Assembly (NCBI GenBank): GCA_019914945.1
Contig: CM034111.1
Location: forward strand, 6,882,001 to 6,946,000
Reading direction: 5' to 3'
Source of the DNA: Typha latifolia
Lineage: Eukaryota; Streptophyta; Magnoliopsida; Poales; Typhaceae
DNA: 64,000 nucleotides
Shown: in pieces, positions 53,201-64,000 of the stretch
Numbering within the stretch: the first letter of the stretch is position 1
Layout of the letters: every line of letters begins with the position of its first letter
The notes under the pieces: generated by a model
Database searches by the model: none
Seen by the model: the letters and a program-made list of their open reading frames with translations, nothing else
Told to the model about the DNA's origin: nothing
Translations under genes and position numbers: made by a program

Positions 53201-54329
53201 TCGGCAGATGAGTTTCTCTTTTCTCTCTCTTTTATATTCTTCACCTATTATGATTATTTATTCCCTTCATTCTAGTAATGCTAGTAAGTTATCTTGGACC
53301 CATCAAACCATGTGGATTCTGTTTCTATTGTAGCCCATGCTAGTTGTGTTGTGCTGCGACCCAGCCCAAGTGGCTATCTGTGGATAGTTTGGGCTTCGGA
53401 CTTAACCATGGTGAGTTAGTGTTATGGTCTTTGGGTTAGTTACAACCCAACGTTGGGCTGGCTCAAATAGATTAACTACTCTTTAATTTATTTTAATATA
53501 ATTTAGTCATTTTATTTAATTATCTTTGTCAACTTGAACCTTAAATATTAATCACCTTTAGATGATAGCTTTGTTAAACATAATAATTATTATAAATTCA
53601 TATTAATAAATTAGACTATAGTCTAAGTGTACCTCTAATAATTGCTTATAATGGGAAATTAGTTCTAATTATTAACCTTTTAAATCATGCTTTAATAATC
53701 AGTTGAATAAGCTAATTAAATATTGTCTATTAAAATTTGCTTTCAATTGACAATTATTAAGGGAATAGTGATCGTGATGATAGTTGTGTTAGTAACCCTT
53801 AATAACGTGTCAGACCATCATAATTTATATATTATTTATACTTAATTTAATAAATGTAAGAATTCTCATGTGAACCTATCCAAACCTATAACAGTTGTCA
53901 GTATGATTATTTATTAATTAATGACAGGTGTGCTTATGTTTATTATTTTTATTATTGAGGTAGATTTATTATCGTGCAAGGATGATCCATGACATAGTTG
54001 GAGTTGATTAACTTGGAAGCGATATTAGGCAAGTAAATTCTCTATAATCTATAAATTGTGTAATATTAAAGTGATGTTTTATTTTATGAGTTTATCTCAT
54101 TCATATCACACAAATGTAGATGTTTATTCATTATTCAACATAATTCTATTTAATTTACTACTTCATAGTTATTTATGGATTTTTAGACTATTTCTAATTA
54201 TGATATTTTTAATGTGCATGTCTTATGATTAATGATGTTAATCACTGCACCACTTGCACGTATCACCATGTAATTAAGTCCCGTCTTAGTAGTGCCTATT
54301 TACCTACTCAGCCTACGGTTAAGAGACAG
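53201..54329. other. AT-rich intergenic DNA
   Basis: Low-complexity AT-rich DNA without a credible gene. It may be the front part of repeat J copy 2, whose upstream edge cannot be fixed. Confidence 0.4.
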
Positions 54330-55260
54330 AGTGTATATTTATTATCTATAGTTATATCGGCCAATGCCTAAGGTCGTGAGGTTATGAGAGGACTATTAGG
54401 CACCATGTGCGCTGGTTTGAGCAGCATAACACTCCCGTGTATGGAGAGGTAGAGGTCGCAGACCTAGCGATACCCGATGACGTAGGGTCAAGGCATCTGT
54501 GAGTAGTGTGCTCTTGTTTCCGCTATGAGCGATGATTCGTCTACAAGTAATGATTTTACTATGCGTGATGATTTACTAGAGCGGTGATAATAATGATGAT
54601 ATTAGGATATGGGCCTACATTGGGGTCTTTAGTCTAATGGCTATAGACAACCGATCATATGCAGCGTCGCCAAGCATGTATGGGCAGCATTACTACTAGA
54701 TGTCTATCCCTTCTCAATATTTAAGGTGATCTGTGAGCCTATGTTTTATTACGTGGTGGATAGCTCTTTGAGCATGTTTTAATAATTATGGCTATGGTTC
54801 AATGTGAGCTTGATATAAATGATATGATAGTTTAAATGATACATTTTATGTATTTTTTATTAATACATGTAAGATATAGTTATGGGTATGCCGCATGGAC
54901 GTATTATTATAATTATGTTAGCATACATATGTACTATATAACATCCTTCTTTACATTATTTTTAAACTATAAAGGTGTAAACTTATTGGGCTTTACGCTC
55001 ACCACCTTTTGGTGAAACTATTTTCAAATTAGTAGATGATCCCGAGTTTACGGAGGAGTTGGCGAAGATTTGCTTATAATTTTTTATTTTATTTTATTGT
55101 TGTAAATAAGTTAGATGAATTGTAGCTCCTACATAGGTATTTATTTCGATAAGGTATATGGATATGTATTTTGGTTGTATTAATTAGTAAAATATTAGAT
55201 TTTATTTTGTATACTATGTAAAAATATTGACCAACAGATCACGTGGGCTCTACCCACGTG
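54330..55260 (+). repeat. Repeat J copy 2 (plus strand), ending in a hairpin
   Basis: Blocks shared with copy 1 and with 52031-52330: AGGTCGCAGACCTAGCGATA, TATAGACAACCGATCATATG, TTTACGCTCACCACCTTTTG. It ends at the palindrome CACGTGGG...CCCACGTG (55240-55260) followed by another CACGTG. Confidence 0.6.
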
Positions 55261-55639
55261 AGGGGCACGTGTATTTGGATGTGGGTGTTTCACTTCCGAT
55301 CACTTTGTCCTCAAGGTATCTATGGTGGTTTTCAAACCTTTTATAGTTGTCGAATCATTTCCACCAACCTTCGAGCCGAGTTCAAGAGTACAAGATTTGT
55401 GGTGGAGGCTAGGGCACAGCCAAATATAGCTTGATGTGTCCTATTGGTTGGTGCTCAACCAATTAGTCCAATGGTTGGACTAATCTCACTCGCGATCCAA
55501 TATGGATATGAGTCTAATCTAAACCTCACGCACGGTCTAACCAATTTGGGCTTTGGCTCATCACTTATGGACTGAGGAGGTGGCTCTTTAGTAGCCCTTG
55601 GTTATGTTTATGAAAATGCTAAATCATCGAGATCTACCT

Positions 55640-56132
55640 ATGATTTATCTTCCCCAAGTTGCGATTCAACATATTCCGCTGGATTGCCCTCCTCAAAGTG
55701 GTGCATTATCGGTGTGAGTAGGAGCTTCTCGCAATTGGTCGACTCCACTAGTGGTGGCCAGTCTTTGACCCGTGGTTGGATGACAAGCAGTGGTGGATGT
55801 CGATTTGGATAGATAGCAGATGGTGGTGGTGGTGTTCCACAAGCCACTACTAGTGTCAGTTCAGCTGTCGTTGCAGTAACTGGATCTAGTTCGTCGGGTT
55901 CACTTGGATAGGTCGGTGTTTCCACTGTGATGGCTATAGGTAGAGGGCTCTATATGGTGATCCTCGCTCCTAGAGCATTGGCTAGGATCGTTATCATCCT
56001 CTCTTGTGATGCCCTAGTCGCTTCTTGATCAGCTCGCATCTTTTCTCGATCCGCCCATATCCATCAATTAAGAGGAGGAGTAGCAAGTTTGTGGTCATGG
56101 TGGTCCAAGGAAAGTCCGCTCTGATACCAATT
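55640..56132 (-). pseudogene. gag start and primer site of an E-type element
   Basis: The reverse primer site GCTCTGATACCA is at 56118-56129. Upstream on the minus strand: ADREKMRADQEATRASQERM and ITILANALGARIT, then a 95-residue frame (55638-55925) ending VESQLGEDKS. A near copy of its LANALGARIT block is at 51783-52040. No protease or pol follows. Confidence 0.6.
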
Positions 56133-57500
56133 TGATACGAACCGGCTTAGTCCGACTCGTAACGGTCCTGGTCTGCACATAGATTCTGAGGGATTTTTTA
56201 GTTGGATCTAGCCATTGGATTGACGTGAAATTTTGATATGCTTAGAGAGAGCGTCCAACGAATCTAATTTCATGCCAATTAGATGGTTAGATTAAAAGAT
56301 ATCTTCTGAGAGGTGGACGAAGGTCGGAGGGTGATACAACCCAATTAATTGAGATCGTATCTACTTGGATCTATTGCACCTTGGTTGTCCTTTATGGATG
56401 GATTAGTGCAGATATTAACTTGCTCTTTAATGGATATTGTTGTATCATTTTCTGCATTTATTTTAAAAATAAGATGGCTTTCGGCGGCGGGTGTGTTTGA
56501 ACGCAAATTGTGTTTGCATATCCAGAGCCCTGTTTTTGGCCATTCGAAAGCGGTCGAGGGGCGTTCGAACACACATCAGTCAAGTTGTTTTGTATTAGGA
56601 TTTATTAATATTTTTGGATGATTAGTTAGCCTCCAAAATATGTGGAAAGTAGCCATCTTTGCATTATTAAATATTGAACTTGGTTTTGCATCTAGACTTG
56701 AGCCAAACTTCTTTCTCCTCCCCCACCCCCTGGTATCCAACCCAAACTTTCGTCGCTTCTCCCTCCTCACTCTAGCAACCAGCCATACATAGAAGCTTCC
56801 TTCTCCCACCTCATCTTGTTCAAGATACTAATCCATCCACCATAGCCATTATCAACTTCCGAAAACCTAACCACATCATCAACATCCATCCCGCCATCCC
56901 TTGATCTTTGGTCACTATTTCCTTCATAACTTTTGATCTACCTACATGATTGACAAGATTTCGGTTGCATTGGATTTCTAACTTCTAGAGGATTAACATA
57001 TTCGAATCTCATATCGTTCCAACAATTGGATTGATCCCTATTGCCTTCAAAATTTTCGTATTGAGTTTTGTCCATTTTAGTAACTTGGATAGACAATCAT
57101 CTTCCTCGATGTTGACCCTAACAAATATTAGGGAATATAGAATGAAGGAGAAGTAGATGATAAGAAAAGGGAGACTAGAGGCTAGTAGAGACCTATCCAA
57201 CGAAAGATCATAGTGCGGTTGGCAAGGAGGGAGGAGGAAGACGGTGGCCAACGATGACCTAGAGATAAAGAGATATATGGGGCAGTAAATAAATAATTGT
57301 TGACCAATCCTTTCTCATATACAAGTCATAAGGCCCTATTTATACAGATTAAATAAAAAAGCCCGAAACAAACTTAATTAAACGATCTTCCTTATCTTCT
57401 CTAATTATTCATTCATTTCATCGCAAACAAAGTCCTAATCTGGAGAAATCTTGAATTTAAAACTGTAGATCATGATATTGCTAATCTTAGTTTTATAATA
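56133..57500 (-). mobile_element. E-family 5' LTR split by a plus-strand D-family LTR
   Basis: E sequence (minus) runs 56133 to about 56435 and resumes about 57075-57500, matching 52440-53200 and the 17440 and 63540 copies. Between them, about 56440-57070 is a D-family LTR in plus orientation (TGTTTGAACGC, GGGGCGTTCGAACAC, TTAGCCTCCAAAATATGTGG). The junctions were judged by eye. Confidence 0.55.
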
Positions 57501-58490
57501 TTCAGATATTGTTACCATCTCCCTTTTGGGCGAAGGTTCGATCTATTTTGATTTTTAGATCTGGACAAGATCTGACATAGAATTTTAAAAATAGATCTTG
57601 AAAGATGCCGTCGTCGAATCGATATAAAATTTTGATATGTTGTAGCCTCGGAAAAAAGCTTTCCAACAAATCAAGTTTAAGGTGAATTATATTTTGGGAT
57701 ATCGAGATATCTTCCAATTAGTGGACAAACATCGGAGAGTTTATCTTAGGATCTGGGGATGGAGGCACGAGATCGTAGATGATGGTGGATGGTGGTGGAT
57801 TAGCGTTAATGGGGTGGCACCTGTGAATAAGTGGTGGTGGAAGGGTTATGACAGATGGAAGGATTAGGGCAAGTGATTGATAGATTGGAAGAAGGGAGAG
57901 AAGTGGGTCGCCCGCCCCTAAGGGACTAGGGTGATTGGTCGGTCGAGGGAGGCTAGAAGCGGCAACGCTGGGGAATGAGAGAACAAGAGAGAAGAAGACG
58001 AATGAGGCAAGGAAAAAACTCAATTCATCAATAATAATTCCATGGTTGCCATCCACACCTTTAGAGGCTGACCAAACAATTTAAAAATGACAATTATTAA
58101 CCCTAAATAGTACATTTCCGCCGACCAGGTTTAAACGTGCTTGATCACATTCGAACGCACATATTTCGCACTTCTCTAGATGTGCGAATGTGATGCATGC
58201 ATTCACAGGCGTGTTCGAATGCACATTTTGTACTCTCTAGAGTGCGAATCTGATGTAGGCGTTCATAAGCGCATTCGAACGCACTCCACCCGCGTTCGAA
58301 TGTGACATACAGAAAACTTATGTTTTTTAAAAATTAAACACTAAAACCATAAACAAAGACATCCCTAAAGTGTATCCATGCTCGAGATGACATCGGTGAA
58401 GTCCGAATCGTATGAATCTACCACGCTTTTGGAACCTTGTCCTCAAGGTTTGAAATTGGAGAAGCGATCCATGATATCTGACTCTAGCTC

Positions 58491-59789
58491 CTAGGAAGAT
58501 TCGTTACTGGGCTTGCCTAGCCACTCGATCAACACTTCGGTCTCCAATCTGGATCCATGGCATCTTCTCCTACGGCCTAAGACTTGGACCAGTTCAGCTG
58601 GGCCATCTTCCTCTATTGGTTTGGGCAAGGCCGAATCCACCACATGGTTAGGCCCGATCTGGGCCTTCAATGTCGATACATGAAAAACTGGATTGATCCT
58701 GGTCCCTTCAAGTAGGTCCAACCGGTAAGATACTATACCGATTCGTTGTAGCAGTCGGTACAGACCATAGTACTTGTGACCCAACTTCTGGTTCAAAATT
58801 GGCCTCAATGTGGATTGCTGATACGGTTGAGCTTGAATGAACACCAATTGATCCTCCTCAAACTCTCGCTCACGCTGGCCTTTGTCATGGGTCTGCTTCA
58901 TGCGGTTTTGGGCTGTTGCTAGGTGAATCTTGAGCCGTCTCAAGGTTTTATCTCGATCAGCAAGTTCCAAGTCGAGCTTGGTCCTATCCGCCACCGCGAG
59001 TCTATCATAGCACGCAAGACAGGGGGAGGGCGCCCATAAACCGTCTCAAAGGGGGTCATGCCGATGCTAGAGTGATGAGCGGTATTGTATGACCACTTGG
59101 CCCATGGAAGGAATTTGACCCAATCCTTTGGTCGGCCCTTCAAAAAGCATCGCAAGTATTGCTCTAGTCCGCAATTCACCACCTCGGTTTGGCCATTCAT
59201 TTTGGGGTGATAAGCTGAACTAAGGTTGACTTGAGTCCCTTGTAATCTAAAAAACTCAGACCAAAACTCGCTGATGAAGATGCGATTCCGGTCTGACACG
59301 ATCGTCCTAGGCATCCCGTGCAAGCATGCCACTTCCCGAACAAAAATTTTAGCAACCTTTTTCGCTAAAATGAGCATATTTGCTCAATCTATCCATCACA
59401 ACGAACACCACCAATTATCCTCAAACCTCCGGCAGCACCTCAATGAAGTCCATGGAGATGTCCTCCCAAATATGCTCCAGTATAGGCAGCGATTGCAATA
59501 GTCTATTGGGATTGAGTGTCTTTGATTTGACTCATTGGCAAATTTGGCATTCACGCACATACTTCTTCACGTCCGTCTTCATCGCTATCCATGTATAGTT
59601 TTGGGCCACCCGCTTGTAGGTACGTAATACCCCTTCATGACCTACTATAGGAGTATCATGGAAGTGTGTTACCAATAGTCTTTGTAGCTCTTTGTTCCCA
59701 AGTACCTTGATCTGCCCGCGCTCAAGTACTAACCCATCGCGCTCCTTGTGCTCGGGGTGGCTTGATAGGTTCTCTCTCAGCTCCTCCAT
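58491..59789 (-). pseudogene. Element D3 integrase
   Basis: HFHDTPIVGHEGVLRTYKRV and CQICQ form the zinc finger. The core shows MPRTIVSDRNRIF and GQTEVVNCGLEQYLRCFLKG. WAKWSYNTAHHSSIGMTPFE and YRLDLLEGTRINPVFHVSTL follow. A frame break separates the finger from the core near 59380-59530, removing the first catalytic Asp region from the frame, and another break lies near 58960. Confidence 0.8.
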
Positions 59790-60060
59790 GAGTCAGACCC
59801 GATCACTATCCTCGACGCTGACTCTTCGCAGATCTAAGAAGAAACGAAAGGTGGGTGCCGAGAAAGAAGCGAGCTCCCTTGCATCCCCTATGTTTGGAAG
59901 TTCAAACAGCGGTTGACTTCCATCCAGTAGCACTCTCTAGTCATTCCTCCAAAATGTCAACGTGAGGCTTGTAAAATCAAATGTCACGGGCTCCAAGCTT
60001 CGAAGCCATTGAGTCCCCAAAATAATGTCGGCACCTCGCAAGGCCAATGGATAAAGATCT
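59790..60060 (-). pseudogene. Element D3 protease end
   Basis: LALRGADIILGTQWLRSLEP and VTFDFTSLTLTFWRN correspond to the D2 protease frame. It is followed within 150 bp by sequence upstream of the integrase finger, so a deletion of about 2 kb removed reverse transcriptase. Confidence 0.65.
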
Positions 60061-60074
60061 AATTTTTCTTATTG

Positions 60075-60710
60075 CGTTAGTTATTTGTTTTCATTAAAAT
60101 AAATTTTCTGTAGGTCGCGTTCGAATGTGGAAGGGGGCACGTTCGAATGCCTTTGCGAACGCCTGCATCAGGTTCGCAAAAACAAAGAACGTGAAATGCA
60201 CGTTCGAACGTGGTTGGGCGCGTTTGAATGCCCCGTTCGAACGTCTGCATCAGTTTCGCAAAAAATAGAGAATGTCTTTTGTGCATTCGAATGCGGTCGG
60301 GCGCGTTTGAACATGATCGATGGGAGTCCACTAGAATTAGGGTTAATAATTATTATTTTGGCTTGTTGGCTAGCCTCTATAAAGGTGTGGATGGCAGCCA
60401 AAATCAGAATGCGATTGAAATATTAGTTTCTTGCCTCTCTATCTTCTCTCTACCCTAATCTCCATCCTCCCTCTTTACCAACCTACCACCTCTACCATTG
60501 ACAAGGTGTCTCTTAACTTCTAATCTCCCTCGTCTGTCGAGTCCTTCCTCTTTCTTGGGATCTCGACCACTTATTCTCCTTCGTCTTTATCCCTTAAACA
60601 ATATCAACCATCCACCCTCATCTCCATTATCATCTATAACCCTAACATCCACTCCACCCATCACCACCACCATCATCTACACTATATCGTGTTTTCATCT
60701 TAGTTGCAAT
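60075..60710 (+). repeat. D-family LTR fragment, plus strand
   Basis: It begins inside the LTR (GTAGGTCGCGTTCGAATGTG), carries the palindrome cluster at 60115-60310, then GCTAGCCTCTATAAAGGTGT and the pyrimidine-rich tail. It is opposite in orientation to element D3. The continuation to about 61040 is uncertain. Confidence 0.65.
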
Positions 60711-61047
60711 TTGAATATGCAAAGGGCGTAAATACGAAAAACATAGATCAGGGAGTTACGGATCGATCCCACTCGATTTCGTAATTTTCTGACTACTGGA
60801 GAATATTTTTTCTCGGTTGCACGAACTGCTTTGTACAATAAATTCAAATCTTGAAGGAATCATTCCGTAATCGATTATGTCGGCATGCCATAGTGCATAA
60901 TGGTTTTGTCGAAACCTATTAACCATCGCGTAGACTATCATCTCACTATTACTTGTCATGGTGAAAAAATCCTATGAGGAGTTGCCTCGACGAGCATTGT
61001 AAACTTAGGCTTCAAAAGTTCAATAATCTAGGCATGGATTCAATCAA

Positions 61048-62319
61048 TATTGCAAACCAGATCTGAAATGATCCGCTTGTAGGATGATCCTGAGATTTTG
61101 ATAGTAATAACCTTAAAAGTCTCGGATCTAATGGATTTGGAATTAAGTTAATCAGAGATATTGATGGAAAGTTATGGTTAAAATAGTGGAGCAAGGTCAG
61201 AATGGGCAGAACGGTAAATATCTGACGTTGTAGTGGTCGCCACAAGGTGGCCGACGGCCAAGGGTGGTGGTGGATGGTCATAAAGTAGGATGGCAGCTAG
61301 TGGAGGAAGGTGGCCAGGGTTTAGGAGATCGAAATGCTTCTACATCTATGATATACTCCTAGAAAGATAAAGATGATCTAACAGCTATGGTAAAGATAAA
61401 GATGAAAAAAAGATTAATTTGGCTAAACTCATATTCATTCAATGATCAATGATAATCAATACGTGATTATCCTAGCGGATTGGATCCACATGTGATTATC
61501 CGATTTATTTGAAATTCAAAATAATAAGATAAAGCTAACTAACTAACTTAAGTTGACTTAGGGGGAGGTAAATCTTAATTCAACTAGATAACCCAACACA
61601 ATAACCCAGCTCTTAATCGGGTTTGGGTTTAATATAATTGGGTTTGGGTCATAAATCGGTCAACCCGCCTAACCTATTTAATGATCAGGCCCATGTTCCG
61701 TTTATATAGCCGACTCGTTTGACCCATTTAAGTATACGGGTTGGGTCGAGTCGAGTCAACCCGCCAACCCACTAACCCATATATATAAGATAACTAAAGT
61801 CTAAAATCTAAATCACCCTCTCGTTCTCTCTACTCTCTAGCAGTCTAGCCGTAGCCACCCTATCTCACCAAAAGGGCAAAAAATTTTTGCCACACCACCT
61901 CTCTCTCCAATCTCTTTAGTCGCTATCTGCTGCTTATCGCGGTGCCTCCCGCTTAGTCTCCACCTGCCGTCTACCTCGAGAGTTCGTCGGTGTCTGTCTA
62001 CGGTGCCTCCACTCCCATAGTGCTGACATATTAAGCGCCACGAATAGCTGCCCCTAGTTCGCTGCCCCATCTGCATATAAAGGTAACATCACCATCCTCT
62101 CCTTATTATACTTTTGAGCAAACGCAATGCCGTATCCCAAGGGAACCTGCATGCCCGTTTATTAATCAAGTCGTGCTTGTGTCAAAATAAAGTTGACTTA
62201 CTCAAATCCGACTCGACCCGACCCGAACCTGTTTAACCTGACCCGATTGTCACCCCTAAATTGACTCGACTCGACTCAACTGACTCGACTAACCTAATCC
62301 ATATGGTCGGATCGTAACA
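61048..62319 (-). mobile_element. Solo LTR of the F family with target duplication ATCAA, holding a nested hAT element
   Basis: The flanks ATCAA occur at 61043-61047 and 62320-62324. The left end TATTGCAAACC aligns with the F terminus TGTTACGAACC, and the right end GGATCGTAACA with that of 9591. No primer site or coding region adjoins. The LTR is interrupted at 61559-62258 by a hAT-type element. Confidence 0.8.
61559..62258. mobile_element. hAT-type non-autonomous element nested in the solo LTR
   Basis: 700 bp, ends TAGGGGG and CACCCCTA, flanked by AGTTGACT (61551-61558) and AATTGACT (62259-62266), 7 of 8 matching. The arms are rich in AACCCG/GGGTT words as in the MITE at 10100; the middle (61800-62110) is unrelated, pyrimidine-rich sequence with a spurious frame. 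Confidence 0.8.
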
Positions 62320-62324
62320 ATCAA

Positions 62325-63500
62325 AGTACGCAAGTTTAATGTTGCTTTCAAGAGCACGCATTGACCATGCACTTTGAATTCACCAATTCGGTCACAAAAT
62401 GAGTAGAACCCTAATTCACTTTCTTCAACCAAATAATAAAAGTTTGTTAAACGACCCATATAAATTGTCTCACTTTTTTGCAGCCGAACACAACTAAGGT
62501 AATTTGACACATTTTAGTTACCACGGAGTTTCATAAATGCAGATAGATCCGTCCAACCTCCCAAGGTAGTAGGCTAGGTCTTTAAGAGAGTTTCTTTCGT
62601 AGAAACAATTGCCAGCAATTATTTTGACATTATTGTCACGCCGTTCATAATTTTACCCAAAAATATGCTTCTCATTCAGGGGAGTGATGGCCAGACGGGT
62701 CGCCATCAAGTGGGTCCACGAAACCCGATTAATTTAAATTACTTGTGTACCCCAAGATGTGGCCTGTTCTATATTCCTAATACACTCCTTATCAATACAC
62801 AATTGGTCCCAGATACGTAACCCAACGAATTTCCGTTGTTAAAGAGATTGAGTGTAGGGTTTAAATATCTAGATTCAATTGCAGCCGGCACTTTTCTTTT
62901 ATAATAAGATAGTGCCAATAAAAATGTTAAATAGTTATTTTACTGGTAATTTTTTATATAAAAATAAAATTATCCGAGAGAGTATAAAAATAATTATGTG
63001 ACTGTCATGTAATCTTTTTGGTAGAAATATTAAATAAATAATAACAGAAGTATTTGAGAGATTTTACATGGTTAAGATAGTTACTATGCTATAGAATATA
63101 AATATTAAAAAAATGAACAATTATTCAGTGAGTTTGGTGTAATTATTCAGTGAGTACGAAACTAGAAGCTAATTTGGTAGGAAAGCGACCAATTATAGAG
63201 GCGTGCATCCCGGGTCCACTCTTTTTATTCTCGCTTATTTTTCTTCTTTTTAAATTGTGTATATGGTATACCACTTCCCCACGGAAACCAATCAAATGAA
63301 GCCACGACGACCCTCGAAACACTCAAAGATTCGAAATTGTTTTAGATCGGAATCCTTGCAACGGGATATTTGAGGAATTAGCGGTCAGGACACCCAGTTA
63401 ACCCGTAGTCGCCGGTCATGCGATTGCTGCATTTCTCTTTTCAACAATGAATCTACGAGCTCTCGCATAAACATTGTATGAGTAACAACGATAACTACTG
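62325..63500. other. AT-rich intergenic DNA
   Basis: No credible exon or repeat is recognised. It ends where an E-family LTR copy begins. Confidence 0.5.
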
Positions 63501-63539
63501 CAGATGGACCTTTTTAGCGTTAGAATTCTGATTTCGAAC

Positions 63540-64000
63540 TAGTCTGATCCATGAATTATAGAAATTTATAATCTGCGTAGTTCTGAGAAGATAATAAATT
63601 ATTCATATGATATCCGAAAAATATGAAACAGGAGAGATTCGGTCAGTAGCATTGTAATCTATAATTTTTATATTTAAATTTGTTCAGATTCATATTCTAT
63701 TTAGGACATGATTGTGATCTAATTCGAATGAGATGGGTACTCATTTACATAAGCTCATTAATTTATTTCTTTTTCAACTTTAGTTATCTTAGAACTCTTT
63801 ATTTTATTTCTTATAAATAGAGCTTATCGCTTGTATCTTTGCATTGAATTATTGATTTATTAATAATGTCTTCCATAATTTTCTATCTCTGGTATCAAAT
63901 CCTCTCTCTAACCTTGTTACCATCTCCTTTTTGCGGCTTTCCCCTTCACCGCGTCACCCTTTAGAGACTAGATAGACTACTTGAGTCTGTGCACATCGAA
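63540..64000 (+). repeat. E-family LTR copy running off the window
   Basis: It shares TTCATATGATATCCGAAAAA, a TATA-like CTTATAAATAGAGCTTATCG and the stretch leading to CTTTTTGCGGCTTTCCCCTT with 17440-18180 and 4262-4800. It is cut by the window end. Confidence 0.65.

Larger units (their letters stand above)
57510..60075 (-). mobile_element. Element D3: LTR element with integrase, deleted between protease and integrase
   Basis: The 3' LTR is 57510-58420 (911 bp, ending TAGATTCATACGATTCGG in its own sense beside the purine tract). Integrase tail 58491-58994, integrase core 58940-59377, HHCC finger 59532-59789, then protease at about 59900-60060. Reverse transcriptase and RNase H are absent. 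The expected right minus-strand LTR is missing: a plus-strand D LTR fragment begins at about 60075 instead. Confidence 0.75.

Noticed and set aside
61837..62076. 79-codon minus-strand frame inside the nested hAT element.
   Set aside because: No transposase motif, biased composition, and no upstream or downstream continuation.
1..64000. tRNA, rRNA genes and CRISPR arrays.
   Set aside because: None seen by eye. The tRNA-like hits are short retrotransposon primer-binding sites, and spaced repeats are minisatellites or LTR palindromes.

Overview
The window looks like nuclear DNA of a flowering plant. Evidence: split coding exons with GT-AG introns, a plant-type chloroplast-envelope P1B metal ATPase, chromodomain-bearing Ty3/gypsy retrotransposons primed by initiator-Met tRNA, and hAT-type miniature elements with 8-bp target duplications. 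The species cannot be read from the sequence alone.

One cellular gene is recognisable: an HMA1-like P1B-type heavy-metal ATPase on the + strand. Ten exons (13500-47436) join without a frame break into 545 residues plus a stop. They cover the actuator TGE motif, the SPC membrane motif, the DKTGT phosphorylation site, the HP motif, the TGD and GDGINDAP hinge motifs and the C-terminal HEGGT membrane region. The first roughly 270 residues of the family (transit peptide, His-rich stretch, first membrane helices) are not visible, so the first visible intron probably begins before base 1 and exceeds 13 kb. Three introns are swollen by transposons: that >13-kb one, a 6.1-kb one (21646-27721) and an 18.35-kb one (28905-47256).

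Layout. 1-7000: decayed minus-strand chromovirus C, cut by a plus-strand LTR insertion. 7025-9596: deleted LTR element F with a 5-bp target duplication. 9597-13499: dispersed repeats, a hAT MITE and an unrecognised minus-strand coding remnant. 13500-21645: HMA1 exons 1-6. 21646-27721: intron with A-related LTRs and a D-family LTR. 27722-28904: exons 7-9. 28905-47256: intron carrying gypsy A (29226-36379, LTRs in inverted orientation yet flanked by one target duplication), gypsy B (37700-44691, a canonical but dead element) and the hairpin-ended repeat J. 47257-47436: last exon. 47437-64000: intergenic mosaic of nested LTRs (families D, E and F), repeat J, an internally deleted gag-protease element, an integrase remnant, and a solo LTR holding a nested hAT element.

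The only gene likely to make protein is HMA1. All retroelement reading frames seen carry stops, frameshifts or deletions. The most unusual structures are the inverted-LTR insertion A, the CpG-rich TTCGAA palindromes that mark LTR family D, and the hairpin-ended repeat J.
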